Assembly (NCBI RefSeq): GCF_035046505.1
Contig: NC_089827.1
Coordinates: forward strand, 61,074,856-61,138,855
Direction: 5' to 3'
Source: Tiliqua scincoides
Lineage: Eukaryota; Chordata; Lepidosauria; Squamata; Scincidae
DNA: 64,000 bases
The notes below the pieces were generated by a model. The model was not told where the DNA came from. It worked only from the letters and a program-made list of their open reading frames with translations, and made no database searches. Both the position numbers and the translations under genes were made by a program. The first letter of the stretch is position 1. Each line of letters opens with the position of its first letter. This document shows positions 21,656 to 31,493 of this stretch, piece by piece.

Positions 21656-23666
21656 GAACATAAGAACAGCCCCACTGGATCAGACCATAGGTCCATCTAG
21701 TCCAGCTTCCTGTATCTCACAGCAGCCCACCAAATGCCCCAGGGAGCACACCAGATAACAAGAGACCTGCATCCTGGTGCCCTCCCTTGCATCTGGCATT
21801 CTGACATAGTATTGTATTGGCAACCTTCAGTCTCGAAAGACTATGGTATCGCGCTCTGAAAGGTGGTTCTGGCACAGCATCTAGTGTGGCTGAAAAGGCC
21901 AATCCGGGAGTGACAATCCCTTCCACACCGGGAGCAAGTGCAGTCTGTCCCTGGTCTGTCTCCCTGGCTATGGGCCTTCCTTCTTTGCCTCTTAGCCTCA
22001 GACTGTTGGCAAAGTGTCTCTTCAAACTGGGAAAGGCCATGCTGCACAGCCTGCCTCCAAGCGGGCCGCTCAGAGGCCAGGGTTTCCCACTTGTTGAGGT
22101 CCATCCCTAAGGCCTTCAGATCCCTCTTGCAGATGTCCTTGTATCGCAGCTGTGGTCTACCTGTAGGGCGCTTTCCTTGCACGAGTTCTCCATAGAGGAG
22201 ATCCTTTGGGATCCGGCCATCATCCATTCTCACGACATGACCAAGCCAACGCAGGCGTCTCTGTTTCAGCAGTGAATACATGCTAGGGATTCCAGCACGT
22301 TCCAGGACTGTGTTGTTTGGAACTTTGTCCTGCCAGGTGATGTTGAGGATGCGTCGGAGGCAGCGCATGTGGAAAGCGCTCAGTTTCCTCTCCTGTTGTG
22401 AGCGAAGAGTCCATGACTCACTGCAGTACAGAAGTGTACTCAGGACGCAAGCTCTGTAGACCTGGATCTTGGTATGTTCCGTCAGCTTCTTGTTGGACCA
22501 GACTCTCTTTGTGAGTCTGGAAAACGTGGTAGCTGCTTTACCGATGCGCTTGTTTAGCTCGGTATCGAGAGAATGTGTGTCGGAGATCGTTGAGCCAAGG
22601 TACACAAAGTCATGGACAACCTCCAGTTCATGCTCAGAGATTGTAATGCAGGGAGGTGAGTCCACATCCTGAACCATGACCTGTGTTTTCTTCAGGCTGA
22701 TTGTCAGTCCAAAATCTTGGCAGGCCTTGCTAAAACGATCCATGAGCTGCTGGAGATCTTTGGCATTCTGACATAGCCCATTTCTAAAATCAGGAGGTTG
22801 CACATACACATCATGGCTTGTAACCCATAATGGATTTTTCCTCCAGAAACTTGTCCAATCCCCTTTTAAAGGCATCCAGGCCAGATGCCATCACCACATC
22901 CTGTGATAGAGAGTTCCACAGACCAACCACACACTGAGTAAAGAAATATTTTCTTTTGTCTGTCCTAACTCTTCCAACACTCAATTTTAGTGGATGTCCC
23001 CTGGTTCTGGTGTTATGTGAGAGTGTAAAGAGCATCTCTTTATCCACTTTATCCTTCCCATGCATAATTTTGTATGTTTCAATCATGTGCCCCCTCAGGC
23101 GCAACTTTTCTAGGCTGAAGAGGCCCAAACGCCATAGCCTTTCCTCATAAGGAAGGTGCCCCAGCCCAGTAATCATCTTAGTCGCTCTCTTTTGCACCTT
23201 TTCCATTTCCACTATGTCTTTTTTGAGATGCGGCGACCAGAACTGGACACAGTACTCCAGGTGTGGCCTTACCATCAATTTGTACAACAGCATTATAATG
23301 TTAGACGTTTTGTTCTCAATACCTTTTCTAATGATCCCAAGCATAGAATTGGCCTTCTTCACTGCCGCCGCACATTGGGTCGACACTTTCATCGACCTGT
23401 CCACCACCACCCCAAGATCTCTCTCCTGGTCTGTCACAGACAGCTCAGAACCCATTATTAGCCTGTATGTGAAGTTTTGATTTTTTGCCCCAATGTGCAT
23501 GACCTTACACTTACTTACATTGAAACGCACCTGCCATTTTGCTGCCCATTCTGCCAGTCTGGAGAGATCCTTCTGGAGCTCCTCACAATCACTCCTGGTC
23601 TTACTACTCGGAGAAGTTTGGTGTCGTCCGCAAACTTAGCCACCTCACTTCTCAACCCTGTCTCCT
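21656..23666 (-). mobile_element. CR1 LINE, 5'-truncated, interrupted by another LINE
   Basis: Minus-strand CR1. The 3' end (GAACATAAGAACAG on the plus strand) is at 21656 and the copy runs to about 23666. Its 23530-22811 open frame encodes the C-terminal part of the CR1 reverse transcriptase (CKVMHIGAKN, DLGVVVD, RPHLEYCVQFW, VQKRATKMITGL, YEERLWRLGLFSLEKLRLRG), still open over 239 codons, so the copy is fairly young. It is split at 21810-22760 by a second LINE with a 16-bp target duplication. Confidence 0.93.
21810..22760 (-). mobile_element. Second non-LTR LINE (clade unsettled, possibly R4/Dong- or RTE-like), inserted into CR1
   Basis: The open minus-strand frame encodes a reverse-transcriptase C-terminus ([60 protein letters not shown]) and a terminal Cys/His finger ([19 protein letters not shown]). 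The minus-strand 3' tail reads ATACCATAGTCTTTCGAGAC, TGAAGGTTGCCAATACAATA. Flanked by TGGCATTCTGACATAG at 21794-21809 and 22761-22776, an exact 16-bp target duplication. 5'-truncated. Confidence 0.9.
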
Positions 23667-23862
23667 AAAAGTTCAACACAGCTGCAGGTCCATTGATGTC
23701 AACGGGGGCACTCCTTCTGGGGCAAATAGTAATGATGAGCGCCTTGGATCAGGCCTATGACAAGTGCACAGCTCCATTCCTCCATTGCACAATCCTGACC
23801 AAGATCTCACACACACACACACGCACAGTGGTTGCTACGTAGGTTTATGAAACAGGAAAAGG
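23667..23862 (+). repeat. Direct duplication, copy A
   Basis: Matches 24606-24850: AAAAGTTCAACACAGCTGCA GG, then GGGGGCACTCCTTCTGGGGC AAATAGTAATGATGAG and GCTACGTAGGTTTATGAAAC AGGAAAAGG. It starts at the 5' break of the CR1 copy. The central CA run is short here. Confidence 0.85.
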
Positions 23863-24605
23863 AAAGGGAAGCCACCCTTTCCCTTGTCAGGCTTTCCTTC
23901 TCTTTCTTTCTCCGCTTATGGCAGGATGGTTCGGATGCATTTTGAGCGTCCCAGTTGCAAGCTACAATGCCGGACTGAAAATGCAGGAATATAACTTGAA
24001 CTGCTTTGAATTTATATTCTCAACTCCTGCATTGTCTGGGAGTCTCAGCCTCCTGCTGTGGTTTGGCATCTACCATGTTCACAGTACTGAAATGCAAATT
24101 ACATTCACTACGTACAATTACGGTATGCAGATTAGCAGCAGCCTTCCAGTTCCAACTGTGTCTAGTACATTGCTAGATGTTGAACAATTTGTTCTTCCTT
24201 GTTTGTACAGGAAGATTACAATTTTAATGGTAAAATATTTTAACAATGGCGCTCTGTAGAGCTATTTGGCAGAGTTAATCAGCACCTACCATCCACCTTC
24301 CGTAGCAGTCCCTTTCTCTAATGTCCAAATGGATCCATGTGCATGAGTAGATGTGCCTCGTGCGCTACACCACTGCTTTACAAGAAATGAGTGTTTTAAT
24401 GCCTTTCTATGTAATGTGAACCTGTTATATCCTTGTTACTTGCTCAGCTGTGCACCTTGAAACCACCCAATCTTACCCATGCTATTAAATAACACATGAG
24501 CCAGGTAGAATCATGCTCTGAGGTAAGTGCAACTTTGTTAGTCGCTGCCCTAGACACAGCTATACAGCTTCATTTTTTGCTCCAAGACCAGCTACTTGGA
24601 TTAGC

Positions 24606-24743
24606 AAAAGTTCGACACAGCCGCAGGTCCATTTATGTCAATGGGGGCACTCCTTCTGGGGCAAATAGTAATGATGAGTGCCTTGGATCAGGCCCATGAC
24701 AAGTGCACAGCTTCATTCCTCTGTTGCACAATCCTGACCCAGA

Positions 24744-24817
<74 letters not shown>

Positions 24818-24850
24818 TGGCTGCTACGTAGGTTTATAAAACAGGAAAAG
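24606..24850 (+). repeat. Direct duplication, copy B, with expanded CA microsatellite
   Basis: Same sequence as 23667-23862 with a few changes; the (TC)n(AC)n stretch at 24745-24816 is much longer than in copy A. Confidence 0.85.
24745..24816. repeat. (TC)n(AC)n microsatellite
   Basis: TCTCTCTCTCTCTC followed by more than 25 AC units. The long open frames of repeated Cys-Val or Thr-His across it are artefacts. Confidence 0.97.
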
Positions 24851-25417
24851 GCAGAGTTTAATATACACCATGGGTCAGAAATTATTCAGAAATAATATTC
24901 CCTTTAGCTCATTGGTGATGTTATTTATTTATTTAGAAAGGAACGTGAGTTAATACTTTGAGAATTAACTTTGAGAATCTGTTGACAACCACCAAAAAAT
25001 CTAATAGCAAAGTACTTGGCATGGCCCTAATCTTTTGAAATTGAAGGAATGGTTAAATAAAAAAGATAGCGTGTGGCTGAAATATCCCTACTAATGGAAT
25101 ATGTCCAGTTTAAGGGCAGTAGAATATTAACTGAAATGTTTGCCTGAAAGTAATCCCCTTCCGTAAGTTTGATGAAGAATAGATTTGTTTTAGCTGTTAA
25201 CTTGTCCTGAAGCTTTTCATTACTGCAATAGGTGATGGCTTGTGTAGTATGTATTTATCTTTGACCATGATACTGGCGCCTATTATGAATGAATATGAGC
25301 TTGTGTGTACAGATCAGTTGTGTTTTATTTGTCTGATGGCGTAACAAAAAAGTTTAAAAAGAATAAAGTATGCAAGGGCCGATCTTGCCCTTGCAGTAAC
25401 CTCTAGTTTGGCCCTTG

Positions 25418-25500
25418 GATGATTGTAAAAAAGGATTGGACAAATTCCTGGAGGAACTTTCAATAGCTATCAGCCATAGTAGCTACATGGTGCTTCCATT
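25418..25500 (+). mobile_element. CR1 LINE 3' fragment, short
   Basis: AAAAGGATTGGACAAATTCC and TGGAGGAACTTTCAATAGCT follow the CR1 segment that encodes ..KGLDKFLEE, then leave the consensus. Confidence 0.55.
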
Positions 25501-25947
25501 TGTCCTAAAGAGGAGCCTCCAGAAATCAGCATCAATCTTCAGGTGCAACATTGAAACAATCTTGGAGGTGTTAACAGGGCCTCCAGGATATTTCCAATGT
25601 TGCAACCTGTTTGGAAAAATCCTCTATGAATAGCCAGATGGAGCAAAACTCACATTCTGTCTTAAGCTTCCCCTGGAAAGAAGGAATGACCAGTTTAAGG
25701 TTGTAGTGTGGGTCTGGCATTTTGCTGCAATGTTTATTGGAAGGAGCTTGCAGTGGGAATGCAGGGACCAACTGCAGGCCATCGATGTAATCTATCTTCC
25801 CCACAACCTTTGCGCAGCTCTTAGTGCGTGCCAATAACAAAGCAAAAAGTAGAAACCTTTGCCAAGGAATCTGAAGCTCACATGCCCTTCACATGCACAC
25901 ACAGTTTGGAACCCTTTGCAAACTTGTAGTATGTTATCTAAAGTAAA

Positions 25948-26255
25948 TAAGAGCATAAGAGCCCCTCTGGATCAGGCTAAAGGCCCATCTAGTCCAGCTT
26001 CCTGTGTCTCACAGTGGCCCACCAGGTGCCTGAGGGAGCACACAACACAGCAAGAGACCTGCATCCTGGTACCTTCCCCTGCATCTGGCATTCTGAGGTA
26101 GCCTACTCCTAAAATCAGGAGGTTGAACATACCCATCACGACCTGTAACCTATGATGGACTTCTCCATAAATTTGTCCAATCCCCTTTTAAAGGCATCTA
26201 CGCCAGGTGCCATCACCACATTCTGTGGCAAGGAGTTCCACAGACTAGTCATTAA
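25948..26255 (-). mobile_element. CR1 LINE 3' fragment
   Basis: The plus strand reads AATAAGAGCATAAGAGCCCC, GGATCAGGCTAAAGGCCCAT ... TTGTCCAATCCCCTTTTAAA ... GGAGTTCCACAGACTAG, the complement of the CR1 3' end. It is more diverged than the copy at 45035. Confidence 0.85.
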
Positions 26256-27715
26256 AGAATAATGGATTGTGCAATTTCACAAGAGCAGAGAAGAGGCAGG
26301 GACTTCAGACCTATGTGGTTCTACTAGGAAAGTGTGCTTACTAGGAAGCACGCTTCCGAGCAAGCACACTTGTGCTGCTCTGGTCACAGAGAGAAGCCTG
26401 TACAATGCTTGAGCACATCCTCCCACAACTGTACTCCTTATCTGCAAGGGATAAGTTACAACTGCTAGCATGGATACCTAAAACCATGGTTAGCAGCAAA
26501 CCCTATAATTGCACAGGAAGCAGGCATCAAGACCTCTGTGTCGTTATGGAGAATTTAGCCATGAACTGTTAATGGCTGTGTCTCCAAAGCGTTCTGGGGC
26601 AATCACTTGGCTGCTGCAAGACATCCTGGGGACTGCCAATACTTCACAGGCTGCAGAATCACTTCAGGGTGGCTTCAAGATGGCCACTGCAAATTCAAAA
26701 TGGGCACCGCTAATGTAGAGAATAATTTGCCATAAGAAATATTTGCCAGTTAAATGTACAATTTGGGAAAAGAGGGCAAACAAAACAAAAACAGTTAGTC
26801 ATGAGTGTGACGGGGGGGGATTTGTGAACGGCAGATATGGGACCTGCAGATAAGGGGGGCTATTTGTATATGCAAATGTGAGATCTTCCCCCCCCTCCCC
26901 ACACACACACTTGGAGCAGGTGCCCAATTAATAGTGCATAACAGCCATTCATCAAGCACTGCTGAACACTTAGGAAAATTGTTATGATTCCTCTTTTGTA
27001 TGCTTCCACAATTGGTTCTTAGGTTTGTTGTATACTGGATGTCAGCCTCCTTAACCAAGCGTTCACAATTGATAGGTATGGGAAGTGCTTGAGAAATGCA
27101 GAGTGTTGTCTCAGAAGAACAGGAGTCCCCTCCGTATCTTGCTGGAAGCCCAGTTAGCAGCGGGCAGTTCTCCGATGAGCCAGCCAGGCGGAAGGCTTTC
27201 TTTGCTTTCATGTTCAATCAGTCACCGGGGCAAAGGGCAGCTGAGGAGGCTTTGTGCCCGGGCTGATCAGTGCACATGGCGCATGGTAGCTTTGGAAGGC
27301 AGCCTCGGGGGCTGCTGGACTGTGACCTGACTGTGGCTGCGGTCACAGCCATTCTTCTTTTGCAATGGGATTATCTGCAGCAACTGCTTGCTCTTCAGTA
27401 AGAGCGCTTCAGCTACATCCATCTCAAAACACATCAGGTCTAACTGGACTGAAGTTGCCAGAGATGTATAACACCCACCATAAAAGCAGTTCCACAACCT
27501 AATTTATTGTACTAGGATTGTTGGTTACAGTGGCGTCCTTGACAGAAATAGATGGAGCAGTGCAGGTCTGAGTTCTCCTTCTTTGCCAAGCATTTATGCC
27601 AGCAACAAACCACTTGTGTCAGCCCATTCATAACCTTTCTGCTTATCTCAAAATAAAATACATTGTGCTAAATGAGTCTTGGTACTGCTGAATTCTGAGT
27701 TTCCTAATCCTTACA
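26256..27715. other. Intergenic, nothing identified
   Basis: Contains one short hairpin (AAGTGTGCTT / AAGCACACTT, 26328-26373). No exon or repeat family recognised. Confidence 0.4.
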
Positions 27716-27725
27716 GCCCAATCCT

Positions 27726-27830
27726 ACTGCTGCTATAGCCTAATGGAGAGAGCTCTGGGCTATGGAGCGCGAGGTCGGTGGTTCGAATCCCTCCAAACCC
27801 AAAAAGAAAAAGAAAAATTTTAAGCAGCAA
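27726..27830 (+). repeat. tRNA-like pol III unit with A-rich tail (SINE or tRNA retropseudogene)
   Basis: A-box TAGCCTAATGG and B-box GGTTCGAATCC are both perfect and properly spaced; the D-arm resembles tRNA-Arg. The anticodon arm does not fold convincingly, and the 3' side runs into AAAAAGAAAAAGAAAAATTT instead of a tRNA end. So this is a mobile copy, not a working tRNA gene. Confidence 0.6.
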
Positions 27831-27832
27831 TT

Positions 27833-27950
27833 GTTACCCTGCACAAGCCTGATCTCGTCTGATCTCAGAAGCTAAGCAGGGTCAGGCCTGGTTAGTACTT
27901 GGATGGGAGACCGCCTGGGAATACCGGGTGCTGTAGGCTTATACCATAGT
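27833..27950 (+). repeat. 5S-rRNA-derived SINE, copy 3 (tail shortened)
   Basis: Matches 5S rRNA from CCTGATCTCGTCTGATCTCA to GGTGCTGTAGGCTT and stops after ATACCATAGT, lacking the CTTTCGAGACTGAAGG part of the tail. It is directly preceded by a tRNA-like unit with an A-rich linker and sits inside an AGCCCAATCC-ended element. Confidence 0.88.
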
Positions 27951-28413
27951 GGTAGAAAACACTCTGACAACATGTGGAGGTATGCAATGCTGGAGTACTG
28001 GCAAGAAGGCCACAGCTGTGCTGGGATCCACTGAGGCACGTAAGTTGGCAGGGGAAGCGGGATGGGGTGGGGAGAGGTGAGACCGGAGCAAGAGAGGACA
28101 GAACGAGGTGGAGACCGGGGTGGGGGAAAGGCGGAACAGGAAGGCAATTGGGGTAGGAATGGGTGGATCAGCTCCGGGAAGGGGGTGGGCTTGTCAGTGG
28201 TGGTGGCCACTGAATCCTATCCTCCTTCCCTAACCCATTTCTGCAGCTCAAATCTATGCGATTTTGCTGGCGCAGGTCTTGCTGGCGCAGATCCTCAGCC
28301 AGTAGTTCCCTTACTCAGAGGAGACCTCCACAACTGCCTCCCCCCCCCCCCGGATGCAGCGGTAGCCATTTTGGCATCACTGCATCAAGGGAAAACCATA
28401 GGACTGGGTTGTG

Positions 28414-29978
28414 ACGGGCTGTGACCCTCTCCTGTTTGAGAACATTGGCATGAGCTAGACTTCAATTACATTTTTCCAATGTGTCATTGAGAACTATTAA
28501 TTACCAGTCTTCTCTCTTTCTCTTCTCTGTATGCTTTTCATGGTGTGTGTTCCATCATGCTGCATGTCATGTTATAGATTCATACTACCCCAAACCTGAA
28601 TCGCTTTGAACGATTCTCATCAAGCTCTGGCAAGGCTCCTCTCCTTACTGCTTATCTAAAGCTGCTCCTTATTTTAAGTCTGAGCAAAGCACTGAAGTAT
28701 CCACTTATTCAAAGAGCGCTCAATCACCTTTTTGACAAAATGTAAAGTTGGCAAGCTGCACAGTGGACACGATGAAAGCTGTACACGATGAAAGAGGCCC
28801 TGGGGTGGGTCACGTTCTGAGAGGCCAAACCAAATTCCTATGCAAATGGAGAAGAAATGCAGCCCAGATGAACTTCAGGGTTCTTTTCATGCAGCCAGGC
28901 CCCTACTAGCTCCAGTGGTTTAATCAAAGAGTGATGAAGGCTTCTGAAATCCTCTTTGTGGCAAGATTGGTACAGGACTTTACTATCAACCTCGAATGGG
29001 CAGTTAAAATCCCTTCTCCAAATTGTGAAGTTATTTTAGCAAGGTATAATTAAATGTTCAATAAAACCCACACAACTAGGTTAATGTGGCATTGCAAGTG
29101 GAGACAAAGAACAGCACCAGTGAATGCGCCAAGCTCCAGGAATGCTGTTTGCGATAGTGATGCAGGCATATAAAGTGTGCCTGTGTCACCTCTACCCTAC
29201 GGCCCCATTTTTTGGCTTTGCGTTACAAAATAAACCTGCCTTTTGGAGACCTGGCTGACTGAGGCAGTGAGATCTGTTCGGACCCAACTGCTAGCAGAAA
29301 TTCTGTTGACGCAAAAACCAGCCTGCTCCCCCTTGATATCCTGACAGAGATGGTTTTGATCATGCTTTCTGGGGAGCCTGGTGCTGCTTCTCTTCCTAGT
29401 GGGCTTTCATTTTTATGCCCTCTTTAACAGCTGCAATTCGGGATTTTGTGGTCTCCATGACAACCGTAACTCTGACTCAGTGCATCGTTCATCGCTCACA
29501 TGCGGGAGCTGGTTTTCTGAATTGAACAAGGTGTGCCTGAAGTCTTTGGTTACTTACTGACAAGTTACCTGCTTCAAGTTGACCCTGCAGTTCCCTCTGA
29601 AGTGCACAGGGATGAAGGTTTGATTTGAATGATCCCCTCCCAGAGGAGAATGGAGCCAGAGGGTTTTCAGATGGCCTGGGGAGTGTTTAGCGGACTCTGA
29701 TTTCTTGTGGATTCTTGGAATAGGGAATTTGCTCCTACAGTTGACACAGCAGGTCTGAAGCACCCTCTCCATTAAGCCAGAGCTCAGGTCTCTCTCTGGT
29801 TTACTGGGCAACAGTGAGGAATAAAGTAACAGGGATGGCAGCTGGAGCACAAGTGAATGGAGACTCAAGGCAAATCTGAACAAATGCAGCTTAGAGTCCA
29901 TCTGACAGCCAATTCTGTACCATATAGCAGAGAGCTTTCTTCTCTGTCACCACTGTGCCTGCAAAGTCTCATCCAGGG
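28414..29978. other. Intergenic, nothing identified
   Basis: No reading frame with splice sites, no recognisable repeat. Confidence 0.4.
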
Positions 29979-29980
29979 AA

Positions 29981-30016
<36 letters not shown>
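29979..30016. repeat. (TAG)n microsatellite
   Basis: About twelve pure TAG units, immediately before the duplicated AGCCCAAT target of the 30025 hAT element. Confidence 0.95.
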
Positions 30017-30024
30017 AGCCCAAT

Positions 30025-30369
30025 CAGTGGCAACACTAGGGTTTGTGTCACCTGGTAGGAGGCAGTGCATCAACCTATGGTGAACCACTTCCCATGCAGA
30101 GTGTGGGGCAATAGCCCAGGCAGTGGGTATGGTGATGTCCCATTGCCCCGCCCCCGCTGGTTTTTTAGCTATAACTTTTGATAGAACAGAGATATTTTAA
30201 TGTGGTTTGTTCCATTGCATTCTGCATGAAATTACACATTGATTGATATATAATATTATGGTATTTTTCGAAAAGATTTTAAAAGTTGTGGCCTGTAGTG
30301 GTGTCACCCTCTCTGTGCACATCACCTGATGTGGCCTGCAACTCTTACACCCTCCTAGCGATGTCACTG
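30025..30369. mobile_element. hAT-type non-autonomous element inserted in the terminus of another element
   Basis: Starts CAGTGGCAACACTAGGGTTT and ends CTCCTAGCGATGTCACTG; flanked by AGCCCAAT at 30017-30024 and 30370-30377. That target is the end of the AGCCCAATCC element which continues from 30370. Confidence 0.92.
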
Positions 30370-30830
30370 AGCCCAATCCTTCCTAAACCCCCACACAACT
30401 GTGCTAGTGCAGCCTCTGGTGCATCCTGTAGGGGAGTTTTGGCTGCTGGAGGTCTCCCAGGGTAAGGAGACATTTGTCCCCTTGCCCCAGGGCAAGCCCC
30501 AGCAGCCACTATTGCAAAATTGCTGGTGCAAGTCCACTTTGACCCATGGAGGTGGAGCAGGCTTGGGAAGAGGTTTGGATTCAGCAGGTGGCAGCGCTGC
30601 CAAATCTACCCCCTCCAGGGCCTGCCCCGCCCATCCCCTTCCCCATCTGCTCCTCATTCTGCCCACCCCCTACCCAGTTCTACCCCCTGCCTGCTCTCCT
30701 TCTGCCCCTGCTCCAGCAGGCTTCCCAACATCCATTGGTTCATGCAGGACCTCGCACGGCTGCAAAATGCTGTATGGCTGGTTTGCAGCAGCCTGCCTGA
30801 GCCGAAAGCTCATTCCATTGGGATTAGGTT
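30370..30830. mobile_element. AGCCCAATCC-type DNA element, host of a hAT insertion
   Basis: Starts AGCCCAATCCTTCCTAAACC; the right end is near CATTGGGATTAGGTTT. The pyrimidine-rich middle (CCTGCCCCGCCCATCCCCTT) is the complement of the purine cores of its relatives, so this copy lies the other way round. Its first bases were duplicated by the 30025-30369 insertion. Confidence 0.65.
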
Positions 30831-31455
30831 TTGATGGGAAAGCCATGTGTATGTACTGCAAACAGGCAGCAATGAAAAATATCACAAAACTGAAATGTTT
30901 GGGGTCAAAGGCGGTGCTGAGAGAGGGCAAGTGGTCATCCCAGACAAACAGCTTGTTTTTACCCGTCTTCCACTCCTGGGCCCTGCGGTTCTTTGGAAAG
31001 ATACTTTTCACGCGCTCAGAATTGTTTTCTTTATGATCATCGATAAATATTGATAAAGAGCCATTCCCCATGGGCTATCTTGCATTAGTGACAGAACCGA
31101 AGCAGGTTGAACTCTCTCAAAATCAATAGAACTCGCTTCAGAGATAATGTGTTTATTTGGGAGCATTCGTGTGAAATATAATGTTGTTTCTCATTCAGAA
31201 ATGCAGCATGTAGGACACCCTACCCGCCACCCCTCATGGACAGTTCCCCTTCTGCCATCCCCAAAATTTTTATTTGCTCGTTGAATCATATACTAAGAAA
31301 ATTAAAAATTACATTAATGAGATTCTGATCCAAGAGTCATTTTTTACAGTGACTAAGCTGGGGGGGGGGAGGGGGAAATCAGAATAGTTGCAACTTGATT
31401 TTTAGCTGCTTTGGGAATGTATTCCTGGTTCCCAGCTGCTTAAAGAGAGAGCAAT

Positions 31456-31493
<38 letters not shown>

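Larger units (their letters stand above)
27716..28413. mobile_element. AGCCCAATCC-type DNA element with SINE insertions inside
   Basis: Begins AGCCCAATCCTACTGCTG; the right end is probably near ATAGGACTGGGTTGT at 28398-28412. It encloses the tRNA-like unit (27726) and 5S SINE copy 3 (27833), followed by a purine-rich core as in 9549-10069. Confidence 0.55.

Noticed and set aside
24633-24895. Open frames of repeated Cys-Val or Thr-His
   Set aside because: Translations of a CA microsatellite.
27726-27800. Functional tRNA gene
   Set aside because: The promoter boxes are perfect, but the anticodon arm and acceptor stem do not fold and an A-rich tail follows.
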